DNA of 64,000 nucleotides from JBKHXF01 sp046566145. Lineage in GTDB: Bacteria > Actinomycetota > Nitriliruptoria > Nitriliruptorales > Nitriliruptoraceae. Below are positions 16,137-24,805 of the stretch, in pieces. Under the pieces are notes generated by a model, which saw only the letters and a program-made list of their open reading frames with translations, was not told where the DNA came from and searched no databases. Within the stretch, counting starts at the first letter, position 1; each line of letters starts with the position of its first letter. The stretch is from assembly GCA_046566145.1 (NCBI GenBank), contig JBKHXF010000027.1, forward strand, positions 1-64,000. The letters are read 5' to 3'. The translations under genes were made by a program, and so were the position numbers.

Positions 16137-17716
16137 GGTGCATCGCGCAGCGCCCGTACCTGCGCCTCCCACGCCGGCGGCAGCTCGTCGAGGCTCGACA
16201 GCGTCTCCACGCGCAGCGGGGCCCGGGCGTCGGTGCGGGTGCCGGCCGCGACCTCCGCCCCCTCGAAGCGGCTGCAGGTCGCGTCGCACAGGTCGAGCAG
16301 GTCGAGCGGGATCGTGACGGCGACGGCGTGGCCGACGCTGCCGGCGTCGTTGGTGCCGGTCGGGTTGGCGACGCACGCAGCGACGCAGCCGTCGGAGAAC
16401 GACGCCCAGACCTGCCCGTCGGGGGTCAGGGTCGCCTCGATGAAGTCGACCTGGAAGGTGCAGCGCCCGCCGCCGTCGCAGGCGTTGCCCCGCATCAGCG
16501 GGTCGGCGCCGGTCGCCTCGACCGTGGTGAAGGTCGCGTCGGGCTGGCCCGCCGAGTCCGTCACGGTCCAGAAGCCGCCCCACACGATGCGGGCGCGCTC
16601 GTCCGCGGAGAGCCCGGGGATCGCGCCGAACGAGGCCACGTCGTCGGTGCCGGGGTAGGCGATCGCGACCCGGCCGGCGTCGCCGGCGACCATGGCCGGC
16701 TTGGTGCCGATGGTGCCGGGAGGGGTGATGCGCACCTCGTCGGACCAGGTGGCGCCGTCGTCGGTGGAGGACGCCATCCACAGCACCCCGTCGCGGTCCT
16801 GGTAGGCGACGTGGATGGTGCCGGCCGCGTCGACCGCGACGGTCGGGTCCTGGAACGGCATGCGTCGGGTGCTGACCTGGCTGCGCTCCCAGGTCAGGCC
16901 GGAGTCCCGCGAGATGTAGACGACCGGGACGGTGCCGCACTCGGAGGTCGGCAGGTAGATCGTGCCGTCGGCCTCGGAGGCGAGGTGGCCGTGCTGGGCG
17001 CCGCAGAGCGAACCCTGCTGGGCCCCGAAGGTGTTGACGTAGGCGGGGACGCCGTTCGCCCAGGTCAGCCCGCCGTCCAGGCTGCGGGCGCACATCGCGG
17101 CGTAGATCGCGTTGACGCACTGGACCAGGACGTTGTCGTAGCCGAGTGTCTCGACGCCTGCGGTCGGCGGTGCGGCGACGATGGTCTGGTGGTCCCACAC
17201 GCCGGTCGGGCCGCACCCGACGGGGTTGGTCGTCCACGAGGCGCCCTGGTCGTCCGAGAACGACAGGATCGAGCACAGCAGGATCGGGGCCATGTGGAAC
17301 GAGAACACGCGACCGGTCCACGGGTCCACGTAGACGTAGGGGTCGTTCGTCTCCGGCGGGACGGTGCGCCCGTTGAGGGTCGGGGTGACGTCCGCCCACG
17401 ACGCCCCACCGTCGGTCGAGCGGGCCACGCCGGCCTTGAAGCCGACCGCCACACCCGGGGTCGAGGTCGTCGCGTAGTAGAGGTCGCCCTCCGGGCCGGA
17501 CTGCATCGTCGGCTCGAACCCGGTGAACGGCGCCTGCGGGTTCTGCCGCAGGCGCGACGTCGCGCCGTCGGTGTCGCACTCCCCCACCTCGCCGGTGGAC
17601 GGCGCGAAGGTCGTGCAGAACTCCGAGGTGCCCCCGTGGGAGGTCGCGACGAGGAACGGCAGCAGCAGCGCGGCGGCCAGGACGGTCAGGAGTCGACGGG
17701 CGACGGGCGTGCGCAC
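16085..17716 (-). CDS. Secreted Asp-box (BNR/sialidase-like propeller) protein
   Basis: Exported beta-propeller-like protein, about 543 aa. A signal peptide (ARRLLTVLAAALLLPFLVA) is followed by five Asp-box motifs S-x-D-x-G-x-x-W: STDGGASW, SDDQGASW, SLDGGLTW, SRDSGLTW and STDDGATW. These occur in sialidases and other propellers, but no sialidase catalytic Arg triad or FRIP motif was identified, so enzymatic function is unproven. Many cysteines suggest disulfides. I chose the GTG at 17716, six bases after GAGG, because it places the signal peptide at the N-terminus; a GTG at 17806 would add 30 residues. The last 52 bases overlap the convergent kinase gene. Confidence 0.8.
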   Translation of the reverse strand: MRTPVARRLLTVLAAALLLPFLVATSHGGTSEFCTTFAPSTGEVGECDTDGATSRLRQNPQAPFTGFEPTMQSGPEGDLYYATTSTPGVAVGFKAGVARSTDGGASWADVTPTLNGRTVPPETNDPYVYVDPWTGRVFSFHMAPILLCSILSFSDDQGASWTTNPVGCGPTGVWDHQTIVAAPPTAGVETLGYDNVLVQCVNAIYAAMCARSLDGGLTWANGVPAYVNTFGAQQGSLCGAQHGHLASEADGTIYLPTSECGTVPVVYISRDSGLTWERSQVSTRRMPFQDPTVAVDAAGTIHVAYQDRDGVLWMASSTDDGATWSDEVRITPPGTIGTKPAMVAGDAGRVAIAYPGTDDVASFGAIPGLSADERARIVWGGFWTVTDSAGQPDATFTTVEATGADPLMRGNACDGGGRCTFQVDFIEATLTPDGQVWASFSDGCVAACVANPTGTNDAGSVGHAVAVTIPLDLLDLCDATCSRFEGAEVAAGTRTDARAPLRVETLSSLDELPPAWEAQVRALRDAPQLAAERLSWASGDAQR

Positions 17717-17840
17717 GGGGGACCTCGGCGGGTCGGTGCCCGCGTCGGCGTGGGGTGCGCGGGCTCGTGCCGGGGGCTTCGCCGCGAGCGGCTCCGACTC
17801 CTGCACCCCGCCACCCGACGGGCGCGGGGCGGGTGACGCG

Positions 17841-19025
17841 TCAGCGCGCCACGGTCGCGCGGGTCACGACGAAGCGGGGGTCGCTGCCGACCACGCGCAC
17901 CACGTCGAAGCGCTCCGACAGCGCGCGGTGGTGCCCGAGGTGGCGGTTGCCGACGACCACGAGCGTCCCGCCGGGCCGCAGCGCCCGACGCGCCGCGGTG
18001 AACATCCGCAGGGCCACGTCGTCCCGACGGGCCCCCTGCGCGTGGAACGGTGGGTTGCACAGCACCAGGTCGGCGCCGGCCGGCGCCAGTCCGCGGCCGG
18101 CGTCGTCCACCAGCCCGGTGCAGGAGCGTCGGGGGTGGGTCGCCACGAAGGTCGCCCGGGCGGAGGCGACGGCCGCGTACGACTCGTCGACGAACGTGAC
18201 CGCGGCCTCCGGCAGGTGCGCGGCGGCGACGGTCCCGAGCAGGCCCGACCCGCACCCCAGGTCGACCACGTGCCCCGCGCCGGCGTGGACCGACCAGTCG
18301 ACGCTGCCCAGCAGCAGCGCCGTGCCACCGTCGAGCGCACCCCCCGCGAAGACGCCGGGGCGGGCCACCTGCTGCACCGTCGTGCCGGCGACGTCGAGCG
18401 GCCGGGGGCGCGGGACGGCCGCCGGCGCGACGTCGAGGTCGGGGTCGAGCGTCGCGTGCAACAACCGGGCGCGCCGGACCGCGTGCGACGTCACGGTCGG
18501 GCCGACGATCGTCGCGAACGCCTCGACGGTCGAGGTGTGGACGTGCCGGGTCAGGCCCGCGCCGACCACGACCGCGCCGGGGACCAGCGCCGGTCGCAGC
18601 CGACGCAGCAGGTCGTCGAGCTCCTCGAGGCTGCGCGGGACCTTCACCACCGCGACGGCCACCCGGGCCACGTCGGCCGGGTCGTGGGTGGAGCGCAGCG
18701 GCTCGACGGCGTCCTCGGGCAGGTCGTTCGCGGCGAGGTTGCGCCGCGCGCCCTCGTGGCACAGCGACGAGTCCGACCACAGCACCGACCGGTGGGCGTG
18801 CAGCGCGACGGCGGCCGCGCCGGCGAGGTGGTCGACGACCAGCCAGCGCCCGTCCGGCGCGCCGCCGGTGGGGAACGGAGGGACGCCCACGGCCTCCTCG
18901 CCGGCGAGCCACCGCAGGGCGTACGCGTCGGCCGCGTCGTGGCCGCGCAGCGACGGGTCCGGCGGCACCGGGTGACGTCGCAGCGTGAAGCGCCCCTGCG
19001 GCACCTCGAGGACGTCGTCGTCCAC
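17841..19025 (-). CDS. RlmG/RsmC-like rRNA guanine-N2 methyltransferase
   Basis: SAM-dependent methyltransferase, 394 aa, with the two-domain layout of RlmG/RsmC: a degenerate N-terminal methyltransferase-like half and a C-terminal catalytic half. The SAM-binding motif I is VVDLGCGSGLLG (about 268) and the catalytic motif is LVLCNPPFH (NPPF). Members methylate the exocyclic amine of specific rRNA guanines; which position is modified here cannot be decided by eye. GTG start lies five bases after the argH stop with no clear Shine-Dalgarno, so it is probably the last gene of the arginine operon, expressed by coupling. Confidence 0.8.
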   Translation of the reverse strand: MDDDVLEVPQGRFTLRRHPVPPDPSLRGHDAADAYALRWLAGEEAVGVPPFPTGGAPDGRWLVVDHLAGAAAVALHAHRSVLWSDSSLCHEGARRNLAANDLPEDAVEPLRSTHDPADVARVAVAVVKVPRSLEELDDLLRRLRPALVPGAVVVGAGLTRHVHTSTVEAFATIVGPTVTSHAVRRARLLHATLDPDLDVAPAAVPRPRPLDVAGTTVQQVARPGVFAGGALDGGTALLLGSVDWSVHAGAGHVVDLGCGSGLLGTVAAAHLPEAAVTFVDESYAAVASARATFVATHPRRSCTGLVDDAGRGLAPAGADLVLCNPPFHAQGARRDDVALRMFTAARRALRPGGTLVVVGNRHLGHHRALSERFDVVRVVGSDPRFVVTRATVAR

Positions 19026-19030
19026 GGCGG

Positions 19031-20452
19031 TCAGCCGACCGCGGCGCGGGTCGCCGCGATGGCCTCGCGGGCCCGGCGGAGCTGGTCGCGGACGGCCGCC
19101 GGCGCGGTCCCGAGGCTCGAGTCGCGCCTGGTCACCGCCTGCTCCACGTCGAGGAGGGTCGCCACGCCCCGGTCGAGCGCCGGGTGGGCCGCGGCGAGCT
19201 CCTGGCCGGTGAGCACGTCGAGGTCGCCGCCCCTCGACTCGGCGAGGCGAACGACCTCACCGACGACCTCGTGGGCCTCCCGGAACGGCACCCCGCGCCG
19301 CACGAGCTCCTCGGCGAGGTCGGTGGCGAGGGAGAACCCGCCGGCGGCCGCCTCGGCCAGCCGGTCGCGGTCGAAGGTGAGCGACGCGACCGTGCCGGTC
19401 AGCGCCGGCAGGACGAGCCGGAGGGTGTCGAGGGCGTCGAACACCGGCTCCTTGTCCTCCTGCAGGTCACGGTTGTAGGTGAGCGGCAGGCCCTTCAGCG
19501 TGGTGAGCAGCGCGACGAGGTCGCCGACGACCCGACCGGCCTTGCCGCGCACGAGCTCCGCGATGTCGGGGTTGCGCTTCTGCGGCATGATCGACGAGCC
19601 GGTCGAGAAGGCGTCGCCGACCCGGGCGAAGCCGAACTCGGCGGTCGCCCACAGCACGATCTCCTCGCCGAGCCGGGAGAGGGTGGTGGCGAGGATCGCG
19701 CAGGCAGCGAGGAACTCGGCCGCGAAGTCCCGCGACGCGACGGCGTCCATCGAGTTCTCGGCGACCCGCTCGAACCCGAGCAGCTGCGCGTACCGGGCCG
19801 GGTCGAGGCCGAGCGTGGTGCCAGCGAGGGCCCCGGAGCCCAGCACCGAGGCGTCCATCCGGCGGGCCGCGTCGGCGAGCCGGCCGGCGTCGCGATCGAA
19901 CATCCACACGTAGGCGAGCAGGTGGTGCGCCAGCAGGACCGGCTGGCCCCGCTGCACGTGCGTGTAGCCGGGGGCGAGCACGTCGAGGTTCGCCTCGGCC
20001 TGGTCCGCGAGCGCGGCCTGCAGGTCGGCGAGCCGGGCCCGCAGCTCCCCGCAGGCCTCCCGCAGGTACAGCCGCAGGTCGTTGGCGATCTGGTCGTTGC
20101 GGGAGCGGCCGGCGCGGAGCTTCCCACCGAGCGGCCCGAGCCGCTCCACCAGCCAGCGCTCGATCGCGCCGTGGACGTCCTCGTCGTCGGGCTCGAACGC
20201 GAACGCGCCGTCGGCGAACAGCGCGGCGCACTCGTCGAGGGCCTCCAGCATCGCCTCGACCTCGTCGTGGTCGAGCACACCGATGCGGTGCAGCTCCTGC
20301 GCGTGCGCCCGGCTGCCGGCGAGGTCCTGCCGCCACAGGACCACGTCGAAGTGCGTCGAGACGCCGAGCCGCCAGGCGGCCTCGTCGGGTCCGGACTCGA
20401 ACCGTCCGCCCCACAGCCGCCCGGCGCCCGTCGCCGACTGCGCGTCGCTCAC
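19031..20452 (-). CDS. argH: Argininosuccinate lyase
   Basis: Last enzyme of arginine synthesis: splits argininosuccinate into arginine and fumarate. 473 aa, normal. The fumarase/ASL superfamily signature GSSIMPQKRNPD is near 285, and early blocks LWGGRFES, GRSRNDQIANDLRLY and GYTHVQRGQPV match the family. The start is a GTG overlapping the argG stop by GTGA (four bases), giving coupled translation of the two consecutive pathway enzymes. Confidence 0.96.
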   Translation of the reverse strand: MSDAQSATGAGRLWGGRFESGPDEAAWRLGVSTHFDVVLWRQDLAGSRAHAQELHRIGVLDHDEVEAMLEALDECAALFADGAFAFEPDDEDVHGAIERWLVERLGPLGGKLRAGRSRNDQIANDLRLYLREACGELRARLADLQAALADQAEANLDVLAPGYTHVQRGQPVLLAHHLLAYVWMFDRDAGRLADAARRMDASVLGSGALAGTTLGLDPARYAQLLGFERVAENSMDAVASRDFAAEFLAACAILATTLSRLGEEIVLWATAEFGFARVGDAFSTGSSIMPQKRNPDIAELVRGKAGRVVGDLVALLTTLKGLPLTYNRDLQEDKEPVFDALDTLRLVLPALTGTVASLTFDRDRLAEAAAGGFSLATDLAEELVRRGVPFREAHEVVGEVVRLAESRGGDLDVLTGQELAAAHPALDRGVATLLDVEQAVTRRDSSLGTAPAAVRDQLRRAREAIAATRAAVG

Positions 20453-21666
20453 AGCTCGTCGCCGAGGCTCTTGGCCCGCTCCGCCCACGTCTTGAGCGGC
20501 AGGCCCCACAGCTTCACGAAGCCCTCGGCCAGCGTCTGGTCGAACTGGTCGCCCTTGTCGTAGGTCGCGAGGTCGAAGTTGTAGAGGCCGCTCCGCTCGG
20601 AGCGACGCCCCACCACGGTGGCGTGGCCCTTGTAGAGCTCGAGGCGGACCTCGCCGTTGACGTAGCGGTTGGCCTCGTCCATGAACGCGTCGAGCGCCCG
20701 CTTGAGGGGTCCCCACCACAGCCCGTTGTAGATCAGCTGCGCGTAGCGGCCCTCCTCGGCGCGCTTGTGCTCGGCGAGCTCCTGCTCGAGGCACAGGTCC
20801 TCGAGGTCGCGGTGCGCGGTGATGAGCGCGATCGCGCCGGGGCACTCGTAGATCTCGCGGCTCTTGATGCCGACGAGGCGGTCCTCGATCATGTCGATGC
20901 GGCCGACGCCGTGGGCGCCGGCGCGACGGTCGACCTCGGCGACGAGCTGCGCGAGCGGGAGCTCCTCGCCGTCCACCGACACGGGCACGCCCTGGTCGAA
21001 GACGATCGTGAGCTCCTCGGGCTCGTCGGGCGCGTCCCTCACCGACACGGTGCGCTCGAACACGTCCTCCGGCGGCTTGGCCCACGGGTCCTCGAGGATC
21101 CCGCACTCGGCGGTGCGGCCCCAGGCGTTCTCGTCGATGGAGTACGGCGACTCCTTCGACTTCACCGGGATCGGGATGCCGCGCTCGGTGGCGTAGTCGA
21201 TGGCCGCGTCGCGGGTCAGGCCCCACTCGCGGATGGGGGCCTCGGTGACGAGGTCCGGGGCGAGGCACATCGTGCCGACCTCGAAGCGGACCTGGTCGTT
21301 GCCCTTGCCGGTGCAGCCGTGGGCGACGGCGTCGGCGTCGAAGCGCTTCGCGGTCTCGACGAGGTGCTTGACGATGAGCGGGCGGGACAGCGCCGACACG
21401 AGCGGGTACTTGCCCATGTACATCGCGTTGGCCTTCAGCGCCGGGCGCACGAAGTCCTCGGCATACTCGTCGCGGGCGTCCACGACGACCGACTCGACCG
21501 CGCCGCAGTCGAGGCCGCGCTGCCGGATCTCGTCGAGGTCGTCGACCCCCTGGCCGACGTCGACGGCGCAGGCGATCGTGTCGTAGCCCTTGTGCTCCTT
21601 CAGCCAGGTGATCGCGACGGACGTGTCGAGTCCGCCGGAGTAGGCGAGGACGACCTTCTTGCTCAT
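20449..21666 (-). CDS. argG: Argininosuccinate synthase
   Basis: Condenses citrulline and aspartate with ATP. 405 aa, normal. The ATP pyrophosphatase P-loop is AYSGGLDTSVAI at residues 8-19; downstream are HGCTGKGNDQVRFE and SPYSIDENAWGR, both family blocks. ATG start with AAGG eight bases upstream. A 58-base gap separates it from argR, and it overlaps argH downstream by four bases. Confidence 0.97.
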   Translation of the reverse strand: MSKKVVLAYSGGLDTSVAITWLKEHKGYDTIACAVDVGQGVDDLDEIRQRGLDCGAVESVVVDARDEYAEDFVRPALKANAMYMGKYPLVSALSRPLIVKHLVETAKRFDADAVAHGCTGKGNDQVRFEVGTMCLAPDLVTEAPIREWGLTRDAAIDYATERGIPIPVKSKESPYSIDENAWGRTAECGILEDPWAKPPEDVFERTVSVRDAPDEPEELTIVFDQGVPVSVDGEELPLAQLVAEVDRRAGAHGVGRIDMIEDRLVGIKSREIYECPGAIALITAHRDLEDLCLEQELAEHKRAEEGRYAQLIYNGLWWGPLKRALDAFMDEANRYVNGEVRLELYKGHATVVGRRSERSGLYNFDLATYDKGDQFDQTLAEGFVKLWGLPLKTWAERAKSLGDEL

Positions 21667-21724
21667 GGGTGGTGCCTTCGTGGGGATGCGGGAGGTCAGT
21701 GGTGGGTGTGGTGGGCGCTCGCGG

Positions 21725-22195
21725 TCAGACGAGCGCCGCGCGTCGTCGGAACGTGTCCGCCAGGGCGTGGCCGGGGACGCCCTCCGCCGCGACCACGAGG
21801 ACGGTGTCGTCGCCGGCGACGGTGGCGATCACGTCGTCGAGACCCGCGAGGTCGATGGCCGACGCCACCGGGTTCGCGCACGCCGGCGGGGTGCGAAGGA
21901 CCACGAGGTTGCCGCTGGAGGTGACGCCGGTGACGAACTGCTGCAGCGTCGTCTCGAGCCGCACGCGGCCGGCGCCGGTGCCGACGTCGAGCCGGTACGC
22001 GAGCCGCCCGTCGGCGCCGCGGACCTTCACGGCACCGAGCTCGTCGAGGTCGCGGCTCACGGTGGCCTGGGTCGTCTCGATGCCCTCGCCGGCGAGCGCG
22101 CGACGGACCTCGGCCTGGCTCGTGAGCACCGCACGGTCGAGCAGGTCGCGCAGGACCTGCTGCCGCTCGCGCTTGTCCACGGTCGCCACGCTCAC
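21725..22195 (-). CDS. argR: Arginine repressor ArgR
   Basis: Arginine-responsive DNA-binding regulator, 156 aa, normal. The N-terminal winged helix carries TQATVSRDLDELGAVKV, the usual recognition-helix block; the C-terminal hexamerisation and arginine-binding domain has GTIAGDDT-like VAGDDTVLVV. GTG start overlaps the argF stop by GTGA. Encoded inside the operon it should repress, so expression is autoregulated; a candidate operator is upstream of argC at 28075-28094. Confidence 0.95.
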   Translation of the reverse strand: MSVATVDKRERQQVLRDLLDRAVLTSQAEVRRALAGEGIETTQATVSRDLDELGAVKVRGADGRLAYRLDVGTGAGRVRLETTLQQFVTGVTSSGNLVVLRTPPACANPVASAIDLAGLDDVIATVAGDDTVLVVAAEGVPGHALADTFRRRAALV

Positions 22196-23127
22196 GCCAG
22201 CAGCGTCGCGAGGAGGGCCTTCTGCACGTGCAGCCGGTTCTCGGCCTGGGCCCAGACGCGGGAGGCGGGCCCGTCGATGACCTCGGCCGCGACCTCCTCG
22301 CCGCGGTGGGCCGGCAGGCAGTGCAGGAACACGGCGTCGTCGCCGGCGTGGCCGAACAGCTCGGGCGTGATCGCGTAGCCGGCGAAGTCGCGCCGGCGGT
22401 CGGCGTCGGACGCCTCCTGCCCCATCGAGGTCCACACGTCGGCGTACAGCGCGTCGGCATCGCGGACCGCGTCGACGGCGTCGGTGGTGGTGGCGATGCG
22501 CGCGCCGGTGGCCGCGGCCAGCGAGGTCGCCTGCGCCACCACGCCCGGGTCCGGCGCGTACCCCTCGGGGTGGGCGACCGTGACGTGCATCCCGGCGAGC
22601 GCGCCCGCCACGAGCAGCGAGTGCGCCACGTTGTTGCCGTCGCCGACGAACACGAGGTGGCGGTCCTCGACCCCACCGAACTCCTCCGTGAGCGTCAGCA
22701 GGTCGGCGAGCGCCTGGCAGGGGTGCTCGAGGTCGGTCAGCGCGTTCACGACGGGGACCGACGCATGTGCGGCGAGCTCGTCGAGCCGCTCCTGCCCGAA
22801 GGTCCGCACGACGACGCCGTGGACGTAGCCGGAGAGCACCCGGGCGGTGTCGGCGATGGTCTCGCCCCGTCCGAGCTGCAGCTCCGAGGAGGACAGCGGC
22901 AGCGGGTGCCCGCCCAGCTCGTGGACCGCCACCTGGAACGACACCCGCGTCCGCGTGGACGGCTTCTCGAACACCAGCGCGACCGTCCGACCGCGCAGGT
23001 CGTCGCGCACGAGCGTCGCGCAGGACCGCTCACGACGGCGGCGGTCCTCCTTCAGCTCGGCGGCGAGCGCCAGCAGGTCGGCCTGGGCGCCGGCGTCGAG
23101 GTCGGCGGAGCGGAGCAGGTGACGCAT
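22192..23127 (-). CDS. argF: Ornithine carbamoyltransferase
   Basis: Makes citrulline from ornithine and carbamoyl phosphate. 311 aa, normal. Carbamoyl-phosphate site KPSTRTRVSF near residue 55, DLEHPCQALAD near 130, and ornithine-site FLHCLPAHRGEE near 265. ATG shares one base with the stop of the upstream response regulator (TGATG), and the 3' end overlaps argR by four bases. Confidence 0.96.
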   Translation of the reverse strand: MRHLLRSADLDAGAQADLLALAAELKEDRRRRERSCATLVRDDLRGRTVALVFEKPSTRTRVSFQVAVHELGGHPLPLSSSELQLGRGETIADTARVLSGYVHGVVVRTFGQERLDELAAHASVPVVNALTDLEHPCQALADLLTLTEEFGGVEDRHLVFVGDGNNVAHSLLVAGALAGMHVTVAHPEGYAPDPGVVAQATSLAAATGARIATTTDAVDAVRDADALYADVWTSMGQEASDADRRRDFAGYAITPELFGHAGDDAVFLHCLPAHRGEEVAAEVIDGPASRVWAQAENRLHVQKALLATLLA

Positions 23128-23573
23128 CAGTCGTCCGGGGTCGGGGCGGGCCGGGGCGGGGAGGACGGCGACGGACCGAGCCGCTCGCGGATGCGCGCGA
23201 TCAGCTTCGTCGGGTCGAACGGCTTCTCGAACACGTCCTCCCGGCCCAGCAGCTCGCGGGCCTGGGCGGCGCCGTCGGGCGAGCCGGTGATGACGATGAT
23301 GGGGACGGGGAGCGAACCGTCGCCGTCCTCGAGCAGCTGCTCGACGACCCGGACGCCGTTGACGTCCGGCATCATGATGTCGAGCAGCGCGAGGTCGGGG
23401 GTCCCGGTCTGCATGCGCAGCAGCCCCTCGAGGCCGTCGCGGGCGACGACGGGCTCGAAGCCCTCGTGGGAGAGGATCTCGCGCAGCAGCGCGACGACGT
23501 CCTCGTCGTCCTCCACCAGCAGCACGCGGTGGCGGGGGGCCTCGCTCTGGGCGCCGGTCGTGGCGTCGGTCAC
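23127..23573 (-). CDS. Single-domain response regulator inside the arginine operon
   Basis: CheY-like receiver without an output domain, 148 aa. It keeps the acidic pocket (VEDDED), the phospho-acceptor Asp in ALLDIMMPD (about residue 64), the switch Thr in VITGSPD, and the conserved Lys in FEKPFD. The last 15 residues are a Pro/Ser-rich tail. Its GTG overlaps the argD stop by four bases and its stop overlaps the argF ATG by one base, so it is locked between two pathway enzymes. No kinase is adjacent; soluble kinases encoded elsewhere (for example at 33944) are possible partners by inference only. A receiver here is not part of the standard arginine operon. Confidence 0.93.
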   Translation of the reverse strand: MTDATTGAQSEAPRHRVLLVEDDEDVVALLREILSHEGFEPVVARDGLEGLLRMQTGTPDLALLDIMMPDVNGVRVVEQLLEDGDGSLPVPIIVITGSPDGAAQARELLGREDVFEKPFDPTKLIARIRERLGPSPSSPPRPAPTPDD

Positions 23574-24805
23574 GGCAGGGTCTCCTCGACGGCCCGGCAG
23601 GCCGCCTCCAGCGCGCCCAGGGCCTCGTCGACGTCGTCGTCGGTCAGGGTCAGCGGCGGCGCGAGCCGGACGACGTCCGCCCCGACCGCGTTGACCAGCA
23701 CGTGGCGCTCGCGGCAGGCGACCTCGACCTCACGAGCCGCCGGCGCGGTGAGCTCCACGCCGAGGAGCAGACCCCGGCCGCGCACACCCCGCACCAGCCC
23801 GACCCTACCCGCGAGCGCCTCGATCCCGGTCACCAGCGCGTCGTGGAGCACACCGACGCGCGCGAGGAGCCCCTCGGCCTCGATGGTGTCGAGCACGGCG
23901 ATGGCGGCGGCGGAGGTGACGGGGTTGCCCCCGAAGGTGGTGGCGTGGTCGCCCGGACCGAACACCCGCGCCGCGGGGCCGTGGGCGATGCAGGCCCCGA
24001 TCGGCAGCCCGTTGGCGAGGGCCTTGGCGGTGGTGACGACGTCGGGCTCGACCGGGCAGCCCTGGAACGCGAACCACGTGCCGGTGCGGCCGATGCCGGT
24101 CTGGACCTCGTCGAACAGCAGCAGCGCGCCGGCGGCGTCGCAGGCGGCCCGGGCGGCGAGCAGCACGTCGTCCGGGACGGGGCGCACGCCTCCCTCCCCC
24201 TGCACGACCTCGAGCAGCACCGCGCAGGTGTCGTCGGTGACGGCCGCGGTGAGGGCGTCGGCGTCGTCGAACGGCACGGTGTCGACGACGTCCATGAACG
24301 GCCGGAACGGTCCGTGCTTCGCGGGCTGGCCGGTCGCCTCGAGCGTGGCCATCGTGCGGCCGTGGAACGAGCCCTCCAGCGTCACCACCCGGACCTTGCC
24401 GTCGTGCTGGGCCCTCCCGTGGCGGCGCGCGAGCTTGAGGGCGGCCTCGTTCGCGGTCGCGCCGCACTGGGCGAAGAAGGTGCGGGCGTCGTCCCACCCC
24501 GTGATCGCCGCGAGGCGCTCGGCGAGGTCGAGCATCGGGTCGGTCAGGTAGAGGTTCGAGGTGTGCACGAGCGTCGCCGCCTGCCGGGCGACCGCCTCGG
24601 TCACGGCCGGGTGGGCGTGGCCGAGGTTGGTGACGGCGAGCCCGCACAGCAGGTCGAGGTGGGCGACACCGTCGTGGTCGTAGAGCCGGGCCCCCTCGCC
24701 GCGGACGAACGCGAGCGGCTGCCGGCCGTACGTCGGCATGACGTGCGCGGCGTCGCGGGCCTGCGCGGTCGCGAGCCCGGGGGCCACCGTGTGCGTGGTG
24801 CTCAC
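23570..24805 (-). CDS. argD: Acetylornithine aminotransferase
   Basis: PLP enzyme converting N-acetylglutamate semialdehyde to N-acetylornithine. 411 aa, normal. The substrate block LDLLCGLAVTNLGHAHP, the cofactor-contact GSFHGRTMATLEATG, LLFDEVQTGIGRTG, and the PLP lysine in TTAKALANGLPIGA are all visible. GTG start at 24805 overlaps the argB stop by GTGA. The 3' end overlaps the response regulator. Confidence 0.96.
   Translation of the reverse strand: MSTTHTVAPGLATAQARDAAHVMPTYGRQPLAFVRGEGARLYDHDGVAHLDLLCGLAVTNLGHAHPAVTEAVARQAATLVHTSNLYLTDPMLDLAERLAAITGWDDARTFFAQCGATANEAALKLARRHGRAQHDGKVRVVTLEGSFHGRTMATLEATGQPAKHGPFRPFMDVVDTVPFDDADALTAAVTDDTCAVLLEVVQGEGGVRPVPDDVLLAARAACDAAGALLLFDEVQTGIGRTGTWFAFQGCPVEPDVVTTAKALANGLPIGACIAHGPAARVFGPGDHATTFGGNPVTSAAAIAVLDTIEAEGLLARVGVLHDALVTGIEALAGRVGLVRGVRGRGLLLGVELTAPAAREVEVACRERHVLVNAVGADVVRLAPPLTLTDDDVDEALGALEAACRAVEETLP

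Noticed and set aside
17717..17806. Longer N-terminus for the Asp-box protein
   Set aside because: It would place 30 polar residues before the signal peptide, while GTG 17716 has its own ribosome binding site.
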